Below, piece after piece: positions 31,535 through 38,792 of a stretch of DNA of 51,256 nucleotides. The DNA lies in NCBI RefSeq assembly GCF_001691415.1, contig NZ_LRRR01000031.1:1-51256 (forward strand). The letters run 5' to 3'. How positions within the stretch are numbered: the first letter of the stretch is position 1; each line of letters opens with the position of its first letter. Source of the stretch: Pararhodobacter sp. CCB-MM2. GTDB lineage: Bacteria; Pseudomonadota; Alphaproteobacteria; Rhodobacterales; Rhodobacteraceae. The translations under genes were made by a program, and so were the position numbers. The notes under the pieces are model-generated. The model saw only the letters and a list, made by a program, of their open reading frames with translations. It did not search any database and was not told the DNA's origin.

Positions 31535-33490
31535 TCAGTCGCGCCCGCGCAGAATGTCGGTCAAGCCGATGGGGCCCGCGCGCCCGGCCAGCATCGCCCG
31601 GTAGATCACGATCGATTCCGTCACGCGCATCACGTAATTGCGCGTCTCGGTGAAGGGGATCATCTCGACGAAATCCACCGGATCGACCGAGGCATCGCGC
31701 GGATCGCCGTATTCCTCGGCCCAGCGGCGCGGGCGGCCCGGTCCGGCGTTATACGCGGCGGCGACCAGCGACAGGGTGCCGTCGAACAGATCCGACATCT
31801 CCTCCAGATAGGCCGCGCCCAGAACCGCGTTATAGGCCGGGTCCGAGGACAACCGCCCCTCGTCATAGCCGATGCCGATCCGCCGCGCGGTGTGCTGACC
31901 GGTCGCCGGCATCACCTGCATCAACCCGCGCGCATCGGCATGGCTGGTCACGCGGTAGTCGAACTCGCTCTCGCGGCGGGCGATCGACAGGGCCAGATCG
32001 GCGGGCACGCGCAGATCGGCCTCGGCCAGCTCCGTCACCGGGAAATAGGCGCGGGGCAACAGCACGCCCTTCGAGATCGCCTCCTTGGCGATGCGCAGCG
32101 CGAAATGCGGCTCGCCCCGGTCGAACCACAGCTGCGCCAGCGCGCCCAGCTGGTCGGGGTCCGTCAGGTTCTCGGCCAGTTGCAGCGTGAAGCGGCGGGC
32201 CCCGTACCATTGGCCGGAATCATGCAGCAGGATTGCCGCCTGCAGCAGGTCGGACGAGGCCAGCGCCGTGTCGTGCCAGTCGGGATACTCCGGGGCGGCG
32301 ATCACGGCCGGGTCGAGGTCCTGACCCAGATGCTCGGCCGCCAGCAAGCCATAGAAGGCCGTCTGGTATTGCGCGCCGAATTCATAGGCGGTGCGGGCGG
32401 CATCGGCCTGCCCGGCGGCCTCCAGCGCCCGCCCCTCCCAATAGCCGGCGCGGCCCAGCGTGATCGGGCTGACCGAGCGGTTGCGAAGCCGCGCGAAATG
32501 CTGGGCGGCATCCGCCGGACGGTCGAGGCGCCGCAAGGCGACATAGCCCGCCAGCCATTCCAGATCCGCCATTGAGGTGCCGAAATCCGTCAGCCCATGG
32601 TTTGCGGCCAGCCGGTACGCCAGCTGGTTGTCCCCGGCCTCGAGCGCGCGGCGCGCAAGCCGGGCGCGTTGACCCGCCCAGACCTCGGGCCGGCCGAGGT
32701 TGTCGGCGGGCAGGTCGGCCAGCAGCTGCGCGGCGGAATCGGTGAATCCCTGCGCCAGTCGCCAGCGGAAGCGGTCATGCGCCAGCCCCGGATCGGCCGC
32801 CTGTGCGGCGGGCAGGGCGGCGATCAGCGCATCCACCCCGTCGGCGCGGGTCTGCAGCGCGATGCGGGCGCGCCCCAGCGCGGCCTCGGGCCGGCCGACG
32901 CGGGACAGCATCCGTTCGGCCGCGTCACGCTCGCCTTCCCACAGCATCGCGTCCAGCCGGGCTCCGTTGAGCGGGCGCAGTTGGTCGCCGAACCGCGCCA
33001 GCAGATCGGCCTCGATATCGCCGGTCAGTGACCGCTCCAGCCACAGGGCGCGCAGGGTGCCGCTTGGGTCGGCGCCGGTCGCGGTCTGCGCGCGCAGCAG
33101 GGCCAGCAGGCCCCCCGCGGTCTGCGGCTCATGCGTGGCAAACCAGCCCAGCACGACCTCGGGCGCCTCGCCGGCCAGCCGCTCCTCAGCGCGCGAGCGC
33201 AGCAGCGCCATCCCGGGCCAATGCGCGTGATGGGCGTCGAAGCTGGCGAAGGTCGACAGATCCCCCGCGATCCCCTCGCGCAGGATGCGCCAGGTGGCGA
33301 TGCGCACGCCAATCGGCCCCGCCGCTTCGGACAGGACGGCGAAGCGCTCGGCATCGCCGACGCGGACGGCATTCACCAGCGCGCCGATGGCCCCGCCCGC
33401 GCGCGGCGGCGGGGCGCCCTCCCAGGCGCGGACCGGGTCGGACAGGATCGGAGCGGTGACAAAGGCGAGGAGGGCAGGCAGGAGACGCAT
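31535..33490 (-). CDS. Soluble lytic murein transglycosylase
   Basis: The 651-residue periplasmic protein has a Sec signal (MRLLPALLAFVTAPILSDPVRA). A long alpha-helical superhelix follows to about residue 490, and then the goose-lysozyme-like SLT domain: ARRESEFDYRV with catalytic Glu507, GLMQVMPATGQHTAR, then AAAYNAGPGRPRRW. It cleaves peptidoglycan glycan strands to 1,6-anhydromuramic acid products. Length matches Slt70-type enzymes. It is divergent from dapA, an arrangement I know from related Rhodobacterales. Confidence 0.93.
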   Translation of the reverse strand: MRLLPALLAFVTAPILSDPVRAWEGAPPPRAGGAIGALVNAVRVGDAERFAVLSEAAGPIGVRIATWRILREGIAGDLSTFASFDAHHAHWPGMALLRSRAEERLAGEAPEVVLGWFATHEPQTAGGLLALLRAQTATGADPSGTLRALWLERSLTGDIEADLLARFGDQLRPLNGARLDAMLWEGERDAAERMLSRVGRPEAALGRARIALQTRADGVDALIAALPAAQAADPGLAHDRFRWRLAQGFTDSAAQLLADLPADNLGRPEVWAGQRARLARRALEAGDNQLAYRLAANHGLTDFGTSMADLEWLAGYVALRRLDRPADAAQHFARLRNRSVSPITLGRAGYWEGRALEAAGQADAARTAYEFGAQYQTAFYGLLAAEHLGQDLDPAVIAAPEYPDWHDTALASSDLLQAAILLHDSGQWYGARRFTLQLAENLTDPDQLGALAQLWFDRGEPHFALRIAKEAISKGVLLPRAYFPVTELAEADLRVPADLALSIARRESEFDYRVTSHADARGLMQVMPATGQHTARRIGIGYDEGRLSSDPAYNAVLGAAYLEEMSDLFDGTLSLVAAAYNAGPGRPRRWAEEYGDPRDASVDPVDFVEMIPFTETRNYVMRVTESIVIYRAMLAGRAGPIGLTDILRGRD

Positions 33491-33602
33491 GGTTGCTCTT
33501 GAAAAGGACCGCTCGAGAGTCTAGTCGGCTTGGACGTCTGCGCAACACACAAAGGGGTCAGGTTTCGGCCCGTCCGCGGCAGACTGCCAAGAGGAGTCAC
33601 AC

Positions 33603-34478
33603 ATGATCCGGGGTTCGCTTCCCGCGCTGGTCACGCCGTTCAAGGACGGTGCGGTCGATTACGCAGCGCTCGAAGCGTTGGTCGAGTGGCATATCGCTGA
33701 AGGGTCGCACGGGCTTGTTCCCGTGGGGACCACCGGCGAGAGCCCGACGCTGACGCATGACGAGCACGAACAGGTCGTGGAGTTCGTCGTCAAGAAGGTG
33801 AAGGGCCGTGTGCCCGTGGTCGCCGGTGCCGGTTCGAACAACACGATCGAGGCGATCCGTCTGCTCAAACACGCCGCGAAGGTCGGCGCCGATGCGGCGC
33901 TGGTGGTGACCCCTTATTACAACAAGCCGACGCAGGCCGGGCTGATCGCGCATTTCAGCGCGCTCAATGCCGCCTCGACGCTGCCGGTCATCATCTACAA
34001 CATTCCCGGCCGTTCGGTCGTCGACATGGCGCCCGAGACCATGGGCGAGCTGGCCAAGCTGCCGCATATCGTCGGCGTCAAGGATGCCACCGGCAAGATC
34101 GAGCGCGTCTCGCTTCAGCGCGAGACCTGCGGCAAGGACTTCATCCAGCTCTCGGGCGAGGATGGGACCGCACTGGGCTTCAACGCCCATGGCGGCGTCG
34201 GCTGCATCTCGGTCACCGCGAACGTCGCGCCGAAGCTCTGCGCGCAGTTCCAGGAGGCCACGCTGGCCGGTGATTATGCCCGCGCGTTGGAGCTGCAGGA
34301 CAAGCTGATGCCGCTGCATGTGGCGATCTTCCTGGAGCCGGGTCTGGCTGGGGCAAAATATGCCCTGTCGCGTCTGGGCAAATGTGAGAACGAAGTGCGC
34401 CTTCCGTTGCTGCCGGTGTCGGGCAAGACGGCCGCCGCCATCGACGCCGCCATGCGCCACGCCGGCATTCTGGACTGA
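33603..34478 (+). CDS. dapA: 4-hydroxy-tetrahydrodipicolinate synthase
   Basis: The 291-residue enzyme condenses pyruvate with aspartate semialdehyde in lysine and diaminopimelate synthesis. Catalytic residues match E. coli DapA: Thr43-Thr44 in GTTGES, Tyr132 in IYNIPGR and the Schiff-base Lys160 in IVGVKDATG, with YYNKPTQ conserved. MIRGSLPALVTPFKDGAVDY is the standard start, preceded by AAGAGGAGTCACAC. It ends with a UUCG-loop terminator. Confidence 0.97.
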   Translation: MIRGSLPALVTPFKDGAVDYAALEALVEWHIAEGSHGLVPVGTTGESPTLTHDEHEQVVEFVVKKVKGRVPVVAGAGSNNTIEAIRLLKHAAKVGADAALVVTPYYNKPTQAGLIAHFSALNAASTLPVIIYNIPGRSVVDMAPETMGELAKLPHIVGVKDATGKIERVSLQRETCGKDFIQLSGEDGTALGFNAHGGVGCISVTANVAPKLCAQFQEATLAGDYARALELQDKLMPLHVAIFLEPGLAGAKYALSRLGKCENEVRLPLLPVSGKTAAAIDAAMRHAGILD

Positions 34479-34498
34479 TCGTCCGGACAGAATTCGTG

Positions 34499-34526
34499 AA
34501 AGGCGGTCCTTCGGGGCCGCCTTTTT
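34499..34526 (+). terminator. Terminator after dapA
   Basis: The 11-bp stem AAAGGCGGTCC/GGGCCGCCTTT has one G-T wobble, closes a TTCG tetraloop and ends TTTTT. Confidence 0.92.
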
Positions 34527-34812
34527 CGTTCCGGCCTTCTGGCCCGCATTCTCTGCGCCGCGGCGAGGGGGCCGTGAAGAATCTTGCCCTGAGGCGCGAA
34601 TTGTTTCGGGCACCGCGTTCTTGGTAACCAAGAGTTAACGTTAACCATGCAGATTGGTCATGCGGTACAGGCTGGGGAGCCGATGACCGTGCAGGAAGAC
34701 ACAGGTTGCCTTGTCAGCGGCGCCTGTATTGGGGTCCGTTCAGGACAAACGACCGGGGAATGTTGCGGCTCGAATGGCTGCTTTCGCGGGCGGGAACGGG
34801 CACGAGGGAAAA
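34527..34812. other. Gene-poor interval between dapA and the DUF849 gene
   Basis: I see no convincing gene in these 286 bases. A palindrome GTTAACGTTAAC (34633-34644) precedes an ATG at 34647 that opens an ORF running through the next terminator; its codon use and residues (MQIGHAVQAGEPM, then a Cys/Arg-rich stretch) do not look like a family I know. No tRNA or known riboswitch was seen. smpB, which I would expect after dapA in relatives, is absent. Confidence 0.5.
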
Positions 34813-34850
34813 GAGGGCGCGCGTGCAGAACGCACCGCGCCCTCGGTTTT
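34809..34850. terminator. Bidirectional terminator of the DUF849 unit
   Basis: GAGGGCGCG (34813-34821) pairs with CGCGCCCTC (34836-34844), with an inner GTGC/GCAC extension and a one-base bulge. TTTT follows on both strands, cleanly on the minus strand. It is 126 bases beyond the DUF849 stop. Confidence 0.85.
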
Positions 34851-34969
34851 CCGGGCTGGATTTCGGCGGTTCAACCGCGTGTTCTGGCCCTTGTATCAGT
34901 GGGTTGGCTTATGCACAGGTTGGCGGGCGCGAGGTGTCAGATCCTCGCGCCCGGCTGTGTTTGGGGCCC

Positions 34970-35902
34970 TCAGAACGCGACCTGATCGCCGCCCTTGAGG
35001 TCGAGGATCTCGCGCGCCTCATCCGGCGTGGCGACGTCGTGCCCCAGTTCCTCGATGATCCGCCGCACCTTGGCGACTTGCTGAGCATTCGACTCCGCCA
35101 GCTCGCCGCGCGAGATGAAGAGGCTGTCTTCCAGGCCGACGCGCACATGCCCGCCCATCTGGCTGGCCGTCACCGCCATCGGGATCTGCGCCGCCCCCGC
35201 CGCCAGCACCGACCAGCGGTATTGATCGCCGAACAGCTTGTCGGCGGTGCGCTTCAGGAACACGAGGTTCTCCACATCCGCGCCGATCCCGCCGAGGATC
35301 CCCAGGACAAACTGCAGGAAGATCGGCGCCTTGAAGTGGCCCTGATCCATCATGAATTTCAGATTGTAGAGATGACCCACATCGTAGATCTCGTGCTCGA
35401 ACTTGATCCGGTGCGGCGCCAACGTCTCGGCCGCTTCCTTGATGTCCTTGAAGGTATTGCGGAAAATATTGCCCTCGGAGCCGGTCACATAGTCCTTCTC
35501 CCAGTCAAATTTCCACTCCTTGTAGCGCCCGGCCAGCCCGTGGAAGCTGAAGTTCAGACTGCCCATGTTCATCGAGCACATCTCGGGCGAGAAGGTCTTC
35601 GCCGGCGCGATCCGCTCCTGGATCGAGGCCGTCAGCGAGCCGCCGGTCGAGATGTTCACCACCGCATTCGTCGCTTGCTTGATGCGCTGAAGGAAGGGCG
35701 CGAAGTCGTCCGGATAGATCGACGGCGCGCCGGTTTCCGGGTTCCGCGCATGCAGGTGCAGGATCGAGGCGCCCGCTTCCGAGGCCGCAATCGCCTGCTC
35801 GGCGATCTGGTCATAGGTATAGGGCAACGCCTCGGACATCGTCGGCGTATGGATCGCGCCCGTCACGGCACAGGTGATGATGGTTTTCGGCTTGCGCGCC
35901 AT
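34970..35902 (-). CDS. DUF849 beta-keto acid cleavage enzyme (BKACE family)
   Basis: The 310-residue TIM-barrel protein has zinc-site residues His49 and His51 in ILHLHARNPETG, the VVNISTGGS strand, and CSMNMGSLNF. These match the family of 3-keto-5-aminohexanoate cleavage enzyme (Kce). Members condense a beta-keto acid with acetyl-CoA to give acetoacetate and a CoA ester; substrate ranges differ widely, so the exact reaction is unknown. The start at 35902 follows GGGAGGGCCGAC; the longer ORF is unsupported. The amidase gene lies 85 bases upstream on the same strand, probably in the same transcript. Confidence 0.9.
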   Translation of the reverse strand: MARKPKTIITCAVTGAIHTPTMSEALPYTYDQIAEQAIAASEAGASILHLHARNPETGAPSIYPDDFAPFLQRIKQATNAVVNISTGGSLTASIQERIAPAKTFSPEMCSMNMGSLNFSFHGLAGRYKEWKFDWEKDYVTGSEGNIFRNTFKDIKEAAETLAPHRIKFEHEIYDVGHLYNLKFMMDQGHFKAPIFLQFVLGILGGIGADVENLVFLKRTADKLFGDQYRWSVLAAGAAQIPMAVTASQMGGHVRVGLEDSLFISRGELAESNAQQVAKVRRIIEELGHDVATPDEAREILDLKGGDQVAF

Positions 35903-35987
35903 GTCGGCCCTCCCTCGGCTCAAGGCGAGGTTGTCCCCACAACCCGCCGGGGAGGACCCTAACCCTTCCGGGCGGGCAGGCAATGGC

Positions 35988-37334
35988 TCAGGCGCCGGAA
36001 ACCGCCCCGATCGCCGCTTCCGCCGCCGCGCCCAGCCGCAGCAGCCGGGCCTCGTCACCCGGACGGCCCATCAGCATGAGGCCCGCGCAGTTCACACCGG
36101 TCGGCAGGGTCAGCGCACAAAGGCCCATCAAATTGCCGATCCGCGTGTTGCGCAGGGCCAGCAGGTTCTCGGACGCGAAGAGGTCCAGATCGCCCATCAG
36201 ATCGTCGATGCGCGGCGGCACGCTGGCGACCGAGGGGATCAGCACCGCGTCATAACCCGCCGTCGCCGCCAGCCATTCGGCGCGCAGCCGGTCGAGCCGC
36301 CGCCAGGCCGCGACATAATCCGACGCCTTGTGCTGCGCGCCCGCGCGGAAGCGGTCACGCACCGGCGGGAACATCACGTCCGGGGTCAGCTCGATGGTCT
36401 CGCCCCAGATGCCGTAGCATTCCGAGGTATAGAGCACGCCGGCGAGGCCCATCGCCTCCTCGACGGCCGCGACCTTGCCATGAGTGACCGAGGCCCCGGC
36501 GGCCTCCAAGGCCTTCGCAGCGTGCTGGAACCCTTCGGCCGGGCCCGCGTGGATGTCGTCGAAAGCGACGCTCTCCAGCACCAACAGTCGTGTGCCGTCC
36601 AATGAGGCGCCGCGCAGATCGGGCGCCTTGGAGCCGTCGAGCAGCGCAAAGGCCAAAGCCGCGTCCTCGACCGTGCGCGCCAGTGGGCCGATGGTGTCGA
36701 ATTTTTCGGCCAAAGGCACCACGCCCGTCGCAGGAATGCGCCCCGAGGTGGTCTTCAGGCCCACCAGATCGTTCCACGCCGCCGGCACCCGCACCGAACC
36801 GCCGGTATCCGACCCGATGGCCAAGGGCGCCAAGCCCCAGGCCACCGAGGCCGCCGCGCCCGAGGACGAGCCCCCCGGCACGCGGTCCGCGTCATGGATC
36901 ATCGGCGGCGTCTGCGCGACGGGGTTCAGCCCCAGCCCCGAAAACGCCAGCTCGGTCATATGCGTCTTGCCCAGAGGCGGCATTCCGGCGCCGGTCAGAC
37001 GCTCCACCACCAGCGCATCGCGCGCAGGCATCCGCCCCTTCAGCAACAGGCTCCCGGCCTCGGTCGGCACGCCGGCGGTGTCGAACAGGTCCTTCCAGCT
37101 GACCGGCACCCCGTCGAGCAACCCGCGCCGCAGCCCTGCCTTCGCGCGACCGCGCGCGGCAGCGGCGATCTCCAGCGCGTGGAGGCGCATGGTCGTGGTG
37201 TAGATCCGGTCGCGATGCTCATGGCTGTCGATCGCATCGAGGAAGCATTCGGTCAGATCCAGCGGGCAGATCTTCCCGGCCTCGATCCCGCGCCCCAGCG
37301 CCCCCGCGCTCATGCTGCGCCATGTCTCGCTCAT
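35988..37334 (-). CDS. Amidase signature family enzyme
   Basis: The 448-residue hydrolase has the Ser-cisSer-Lys catalytic set: Lys81 in VSWKDLFDTAG, Ser156 in VPGGSSSGAAAS and the nucleophile Ser180 in GSDTGGSVRVPAA. The family splits amides or transfers ammonia (amidases, GatA). It is not GatA, since gatB/gatC are absent. The ATG at 37334 is preferred to 37340 because AAAGGG is correctly spaced. It lies upstream of the BKACE gene and may supply or process its substrate, which is inference. It is divergent from the UbiH-type gene. Confidence 0.9.
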   Translation of the reverse strand: MSETWRSMSAGALGRGIEAGKICPLDLTECFLDAIDSHEHRDRIYTTTMRLHALEIAAAARGRAKAGLRRGLLDGVPVSWKDLFDTAGVPTEAGSLLLKGRMPARDALVVERLTGAGMPPLGKTHMTELAFSGLGLNPVAQTPPMIHDADRVPGGSSSGAAASVAWGLAPLAIGSDTGGSVRVPAAWNDLVGLKTTSGRIPATGVVPLAEKFDTIGPLARTVEDAALAFALLDGSKAPDLRGASLDGTRLLVLESVAFDDIHAGPAEGFQHAAKALEAAGASVTHGKVAAVEEAMGLAGVLYTSECYGIWGETIELTPDVMFPPVRDRFRAGAQHKASDYVAAWRRLDRLRAEWLAATAGYDAVLIPSVASVPPRIDDLMGDLDLFASENLLALRNTRIGNLMGLCALTLPTGVNCAGLMLMGRPGDEARLLRLGAAAEAAIGAVSGA

Positions 37335-37419
37335 TGCCATCCCTTTCGGCTGCTTGGTCGGGACGCTAGCGCGCGCAGGTCGCATGGACAATCCCGCGCG
37401 CAGGAGTAGTTTGGCGGCC

Positions 37420-38646
37420 ATGACACAGGATGCCGATATTCTCATTGTGGGCGGCGGGCTCAACGGCCCGGCGCTGGCCCTCGCGCTGGCGCAGGGCGGG
37501 CTTTCCGTCGCCGTCGTGGACGCGCGCCCCGCCCAATCGCGGGCCGAGGAACGCTTTGACGGGCGTGCCTACGCGCTGGCCTTGGCCTCGGTGCGGGTGC
37601 TGCAGGCGCTGGGCCTCTGGTCCGGGCTGCGCGCCAAGGCACAGCCGATCCACGGCATCCGCGCCAGCCAAGGGCATGCGGGGCAGGGCCCCTCGCCGCT
37701 GATGCTCGGGTTCGATTCGTCGGAGATCGAGGAAGGCGTGATGGGCCAGATGATCGAGGACCGGCATCTCTACGCCGCCTTCCTCGATGCGATGCAGGCC
37801 GCTGACGGCGTGACGCTGCATTCCGGTGCCCGCGTCGTCGCGCAGGAGACAGGGCCGCAGGGCGCCTCGCTGACGCTGGCCGATGGGCGGGTGCTGCGCG
37901 GGCGGATGATCGTCGGCTGCGACGGGCGCGATTCGGCCACTGCGCAGCGCGCCGGCATCAAGCGTTGGGGTTGGGACTATGGCCAGACCGGCCTTGTCTG
38001 CGCGATTTCGCATGAGCGCCCGCACGAGGGCATCGCGCATCAGTTCTTCATGCCGCCCGGCCCGCTGGCGATCCTGCCGCTGCCGGGCAATCGTTCTTCC
38101 ATCGTCTGGAGCGAGAAACACGCCACCGCCGAGGCCATCGGCCGGCTGACGGAGGCCGAGTATCTGGAAGTGCTCCGGCCCCGTTTCGGCGATTTTCTCG
38201 GCGAGATCGCCTTGGAGGGCCAGCGCTTCGCCTATCCTTTGCGGCTGACCGTGGCCGAGTCCTTCGTGGCCGAACGGCTGGCGTTGGTCGGCGACGCGGC
38301 GCATGGCGTGCATCCGATTGCGGGGCAAGGGCTGAACCTCGGCCTGCGCGACGTGGCGGCCTTGGCCGAGGTGCTGATCGAGGCCCAGCGGCGCGGCGAG
38401 GACATTGCCGCCATCGACGTGCTGGAGCGCTATCAGGAATGGCGCCGTTTCGACGTGGTGCGGATGGCTCTGGGGATGGATGGGGTGAACCGTTTGTTTT
38501 CCAACGGCAATCCGGTGATGGAGCTGATCCGGGGCCTCGGCCTCGGCGCGGTCAACGCGGTGCCGCAACTGCGCCGCTACTTCATCCGCGAGGCCGCAGG
38601 GCTCAATGCCGCCGAGCCGAAGCTGATGCAGGGCGAGCGGGTCTGA
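37420..38646 (+). CDS. UbiH/UbiF/COQ6-type FAD-dependent hydroxylase
   Basis: The 408-residue monooxygenase has an N-terminal Rossmann motif with Gly11, Gly13 and Gly16 (ILIVGGGLNGPALA), the mid-protein CDGRDSATAQRAGI, and the second FAD motif LALVGDAAHGVHPIAGQGLN. This is the pattern of the ubiquinone-biosynthesis hydroxylases UbiH, UbiF, UbiI and COQ6. Which ring position it hydroxylates cannot be told from sequence. ATG 37420 gives the family N-terminus; upstream in-frame starts would overlap the divergent amidase gene. Confidence 0.9.
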   Translation: MTQDADILIVGGGLNGPALALALAQGGLSVAVVDARPAQSRAEERFDGRAYALALASVRVLQALGLWSGLRAKAQPIHGIRASQGHAGQGPSPLMLGFDSSEIEEGVMGQMIEDRHLYAAFLDAMQAADGVTLHSGARVVAQETGPQGASLTLADGRVLRGRMIVGCDGRDSATAQRAGIKRWGWDYGQTGLVCAISHERPHEGIAHQFFMPPGPLAILPLPGNRSSIVWSEKHATAEAIGRLTEAEYLEVLRPRFGDFLGEIALEGQRFAYPLRLTVAESFVAERLALVGDAAHGVHPIAGQGLNLGLRDVAALAEVLIEAQRRGEDIAAIDVLERYQEWRRFDVVRMALGMDGVNRLFSNGNPVMELIRGLGLGAVNAVPQLRRYFIREAAGLNAAEPKLMQGERV

Positions 38647-38649
38647 AGA

Positions 38650-38668
38650 AGGGGGCTTTCCGCCCCCT
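38650..38668 (+). terminator. GC-rich hairpin after the UbiH-type gene
   Basis: AGGGGGC pairs with GCCCCCT around TTTCC, directly after the stop codon. There is no U-tract, so termination may be partial or Rho-assisted. Confidence 0.45.
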
Positions 38669-38690
38669 CGGCCTGCGGCCTCACCCCGGA

Positions 38691-38777
38691 GAGTATTTGA
38701 GACAAAGTGAAAGGGCGGGCCCAGCGCAGGTGCGGACAATTTGACTCAAATTGCCCCTCACCTTGTTCCAAATACTC
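38691..38777. repeat. Inverted GAGTATTTG repeats around a central palindrome
   Basis: GAGTATTTGAGACAAAGTGA (38691-38710) recurs inverted at 38758-38777 with three mismatches. Between them, 38738-38754 is a near-perfect palindrome (CAATTTGA, C, TCAAATTG). The 87-base unit fills the gap between two convergent genes and resembles the short extragenic repeats seen at gene ends in Rhodobacteraceae. Confidence 0.75.
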
Positions 38778-38792
38778 AATCCCAGCTCACCG

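Noticed and set aside
34647..34985. Plus-strand ORF of 112 codons after dapA
   Set aside because: It runs through a strong terminator and into the DUF849 gene, with a Cys/Arg-rich product unlike any family I know.
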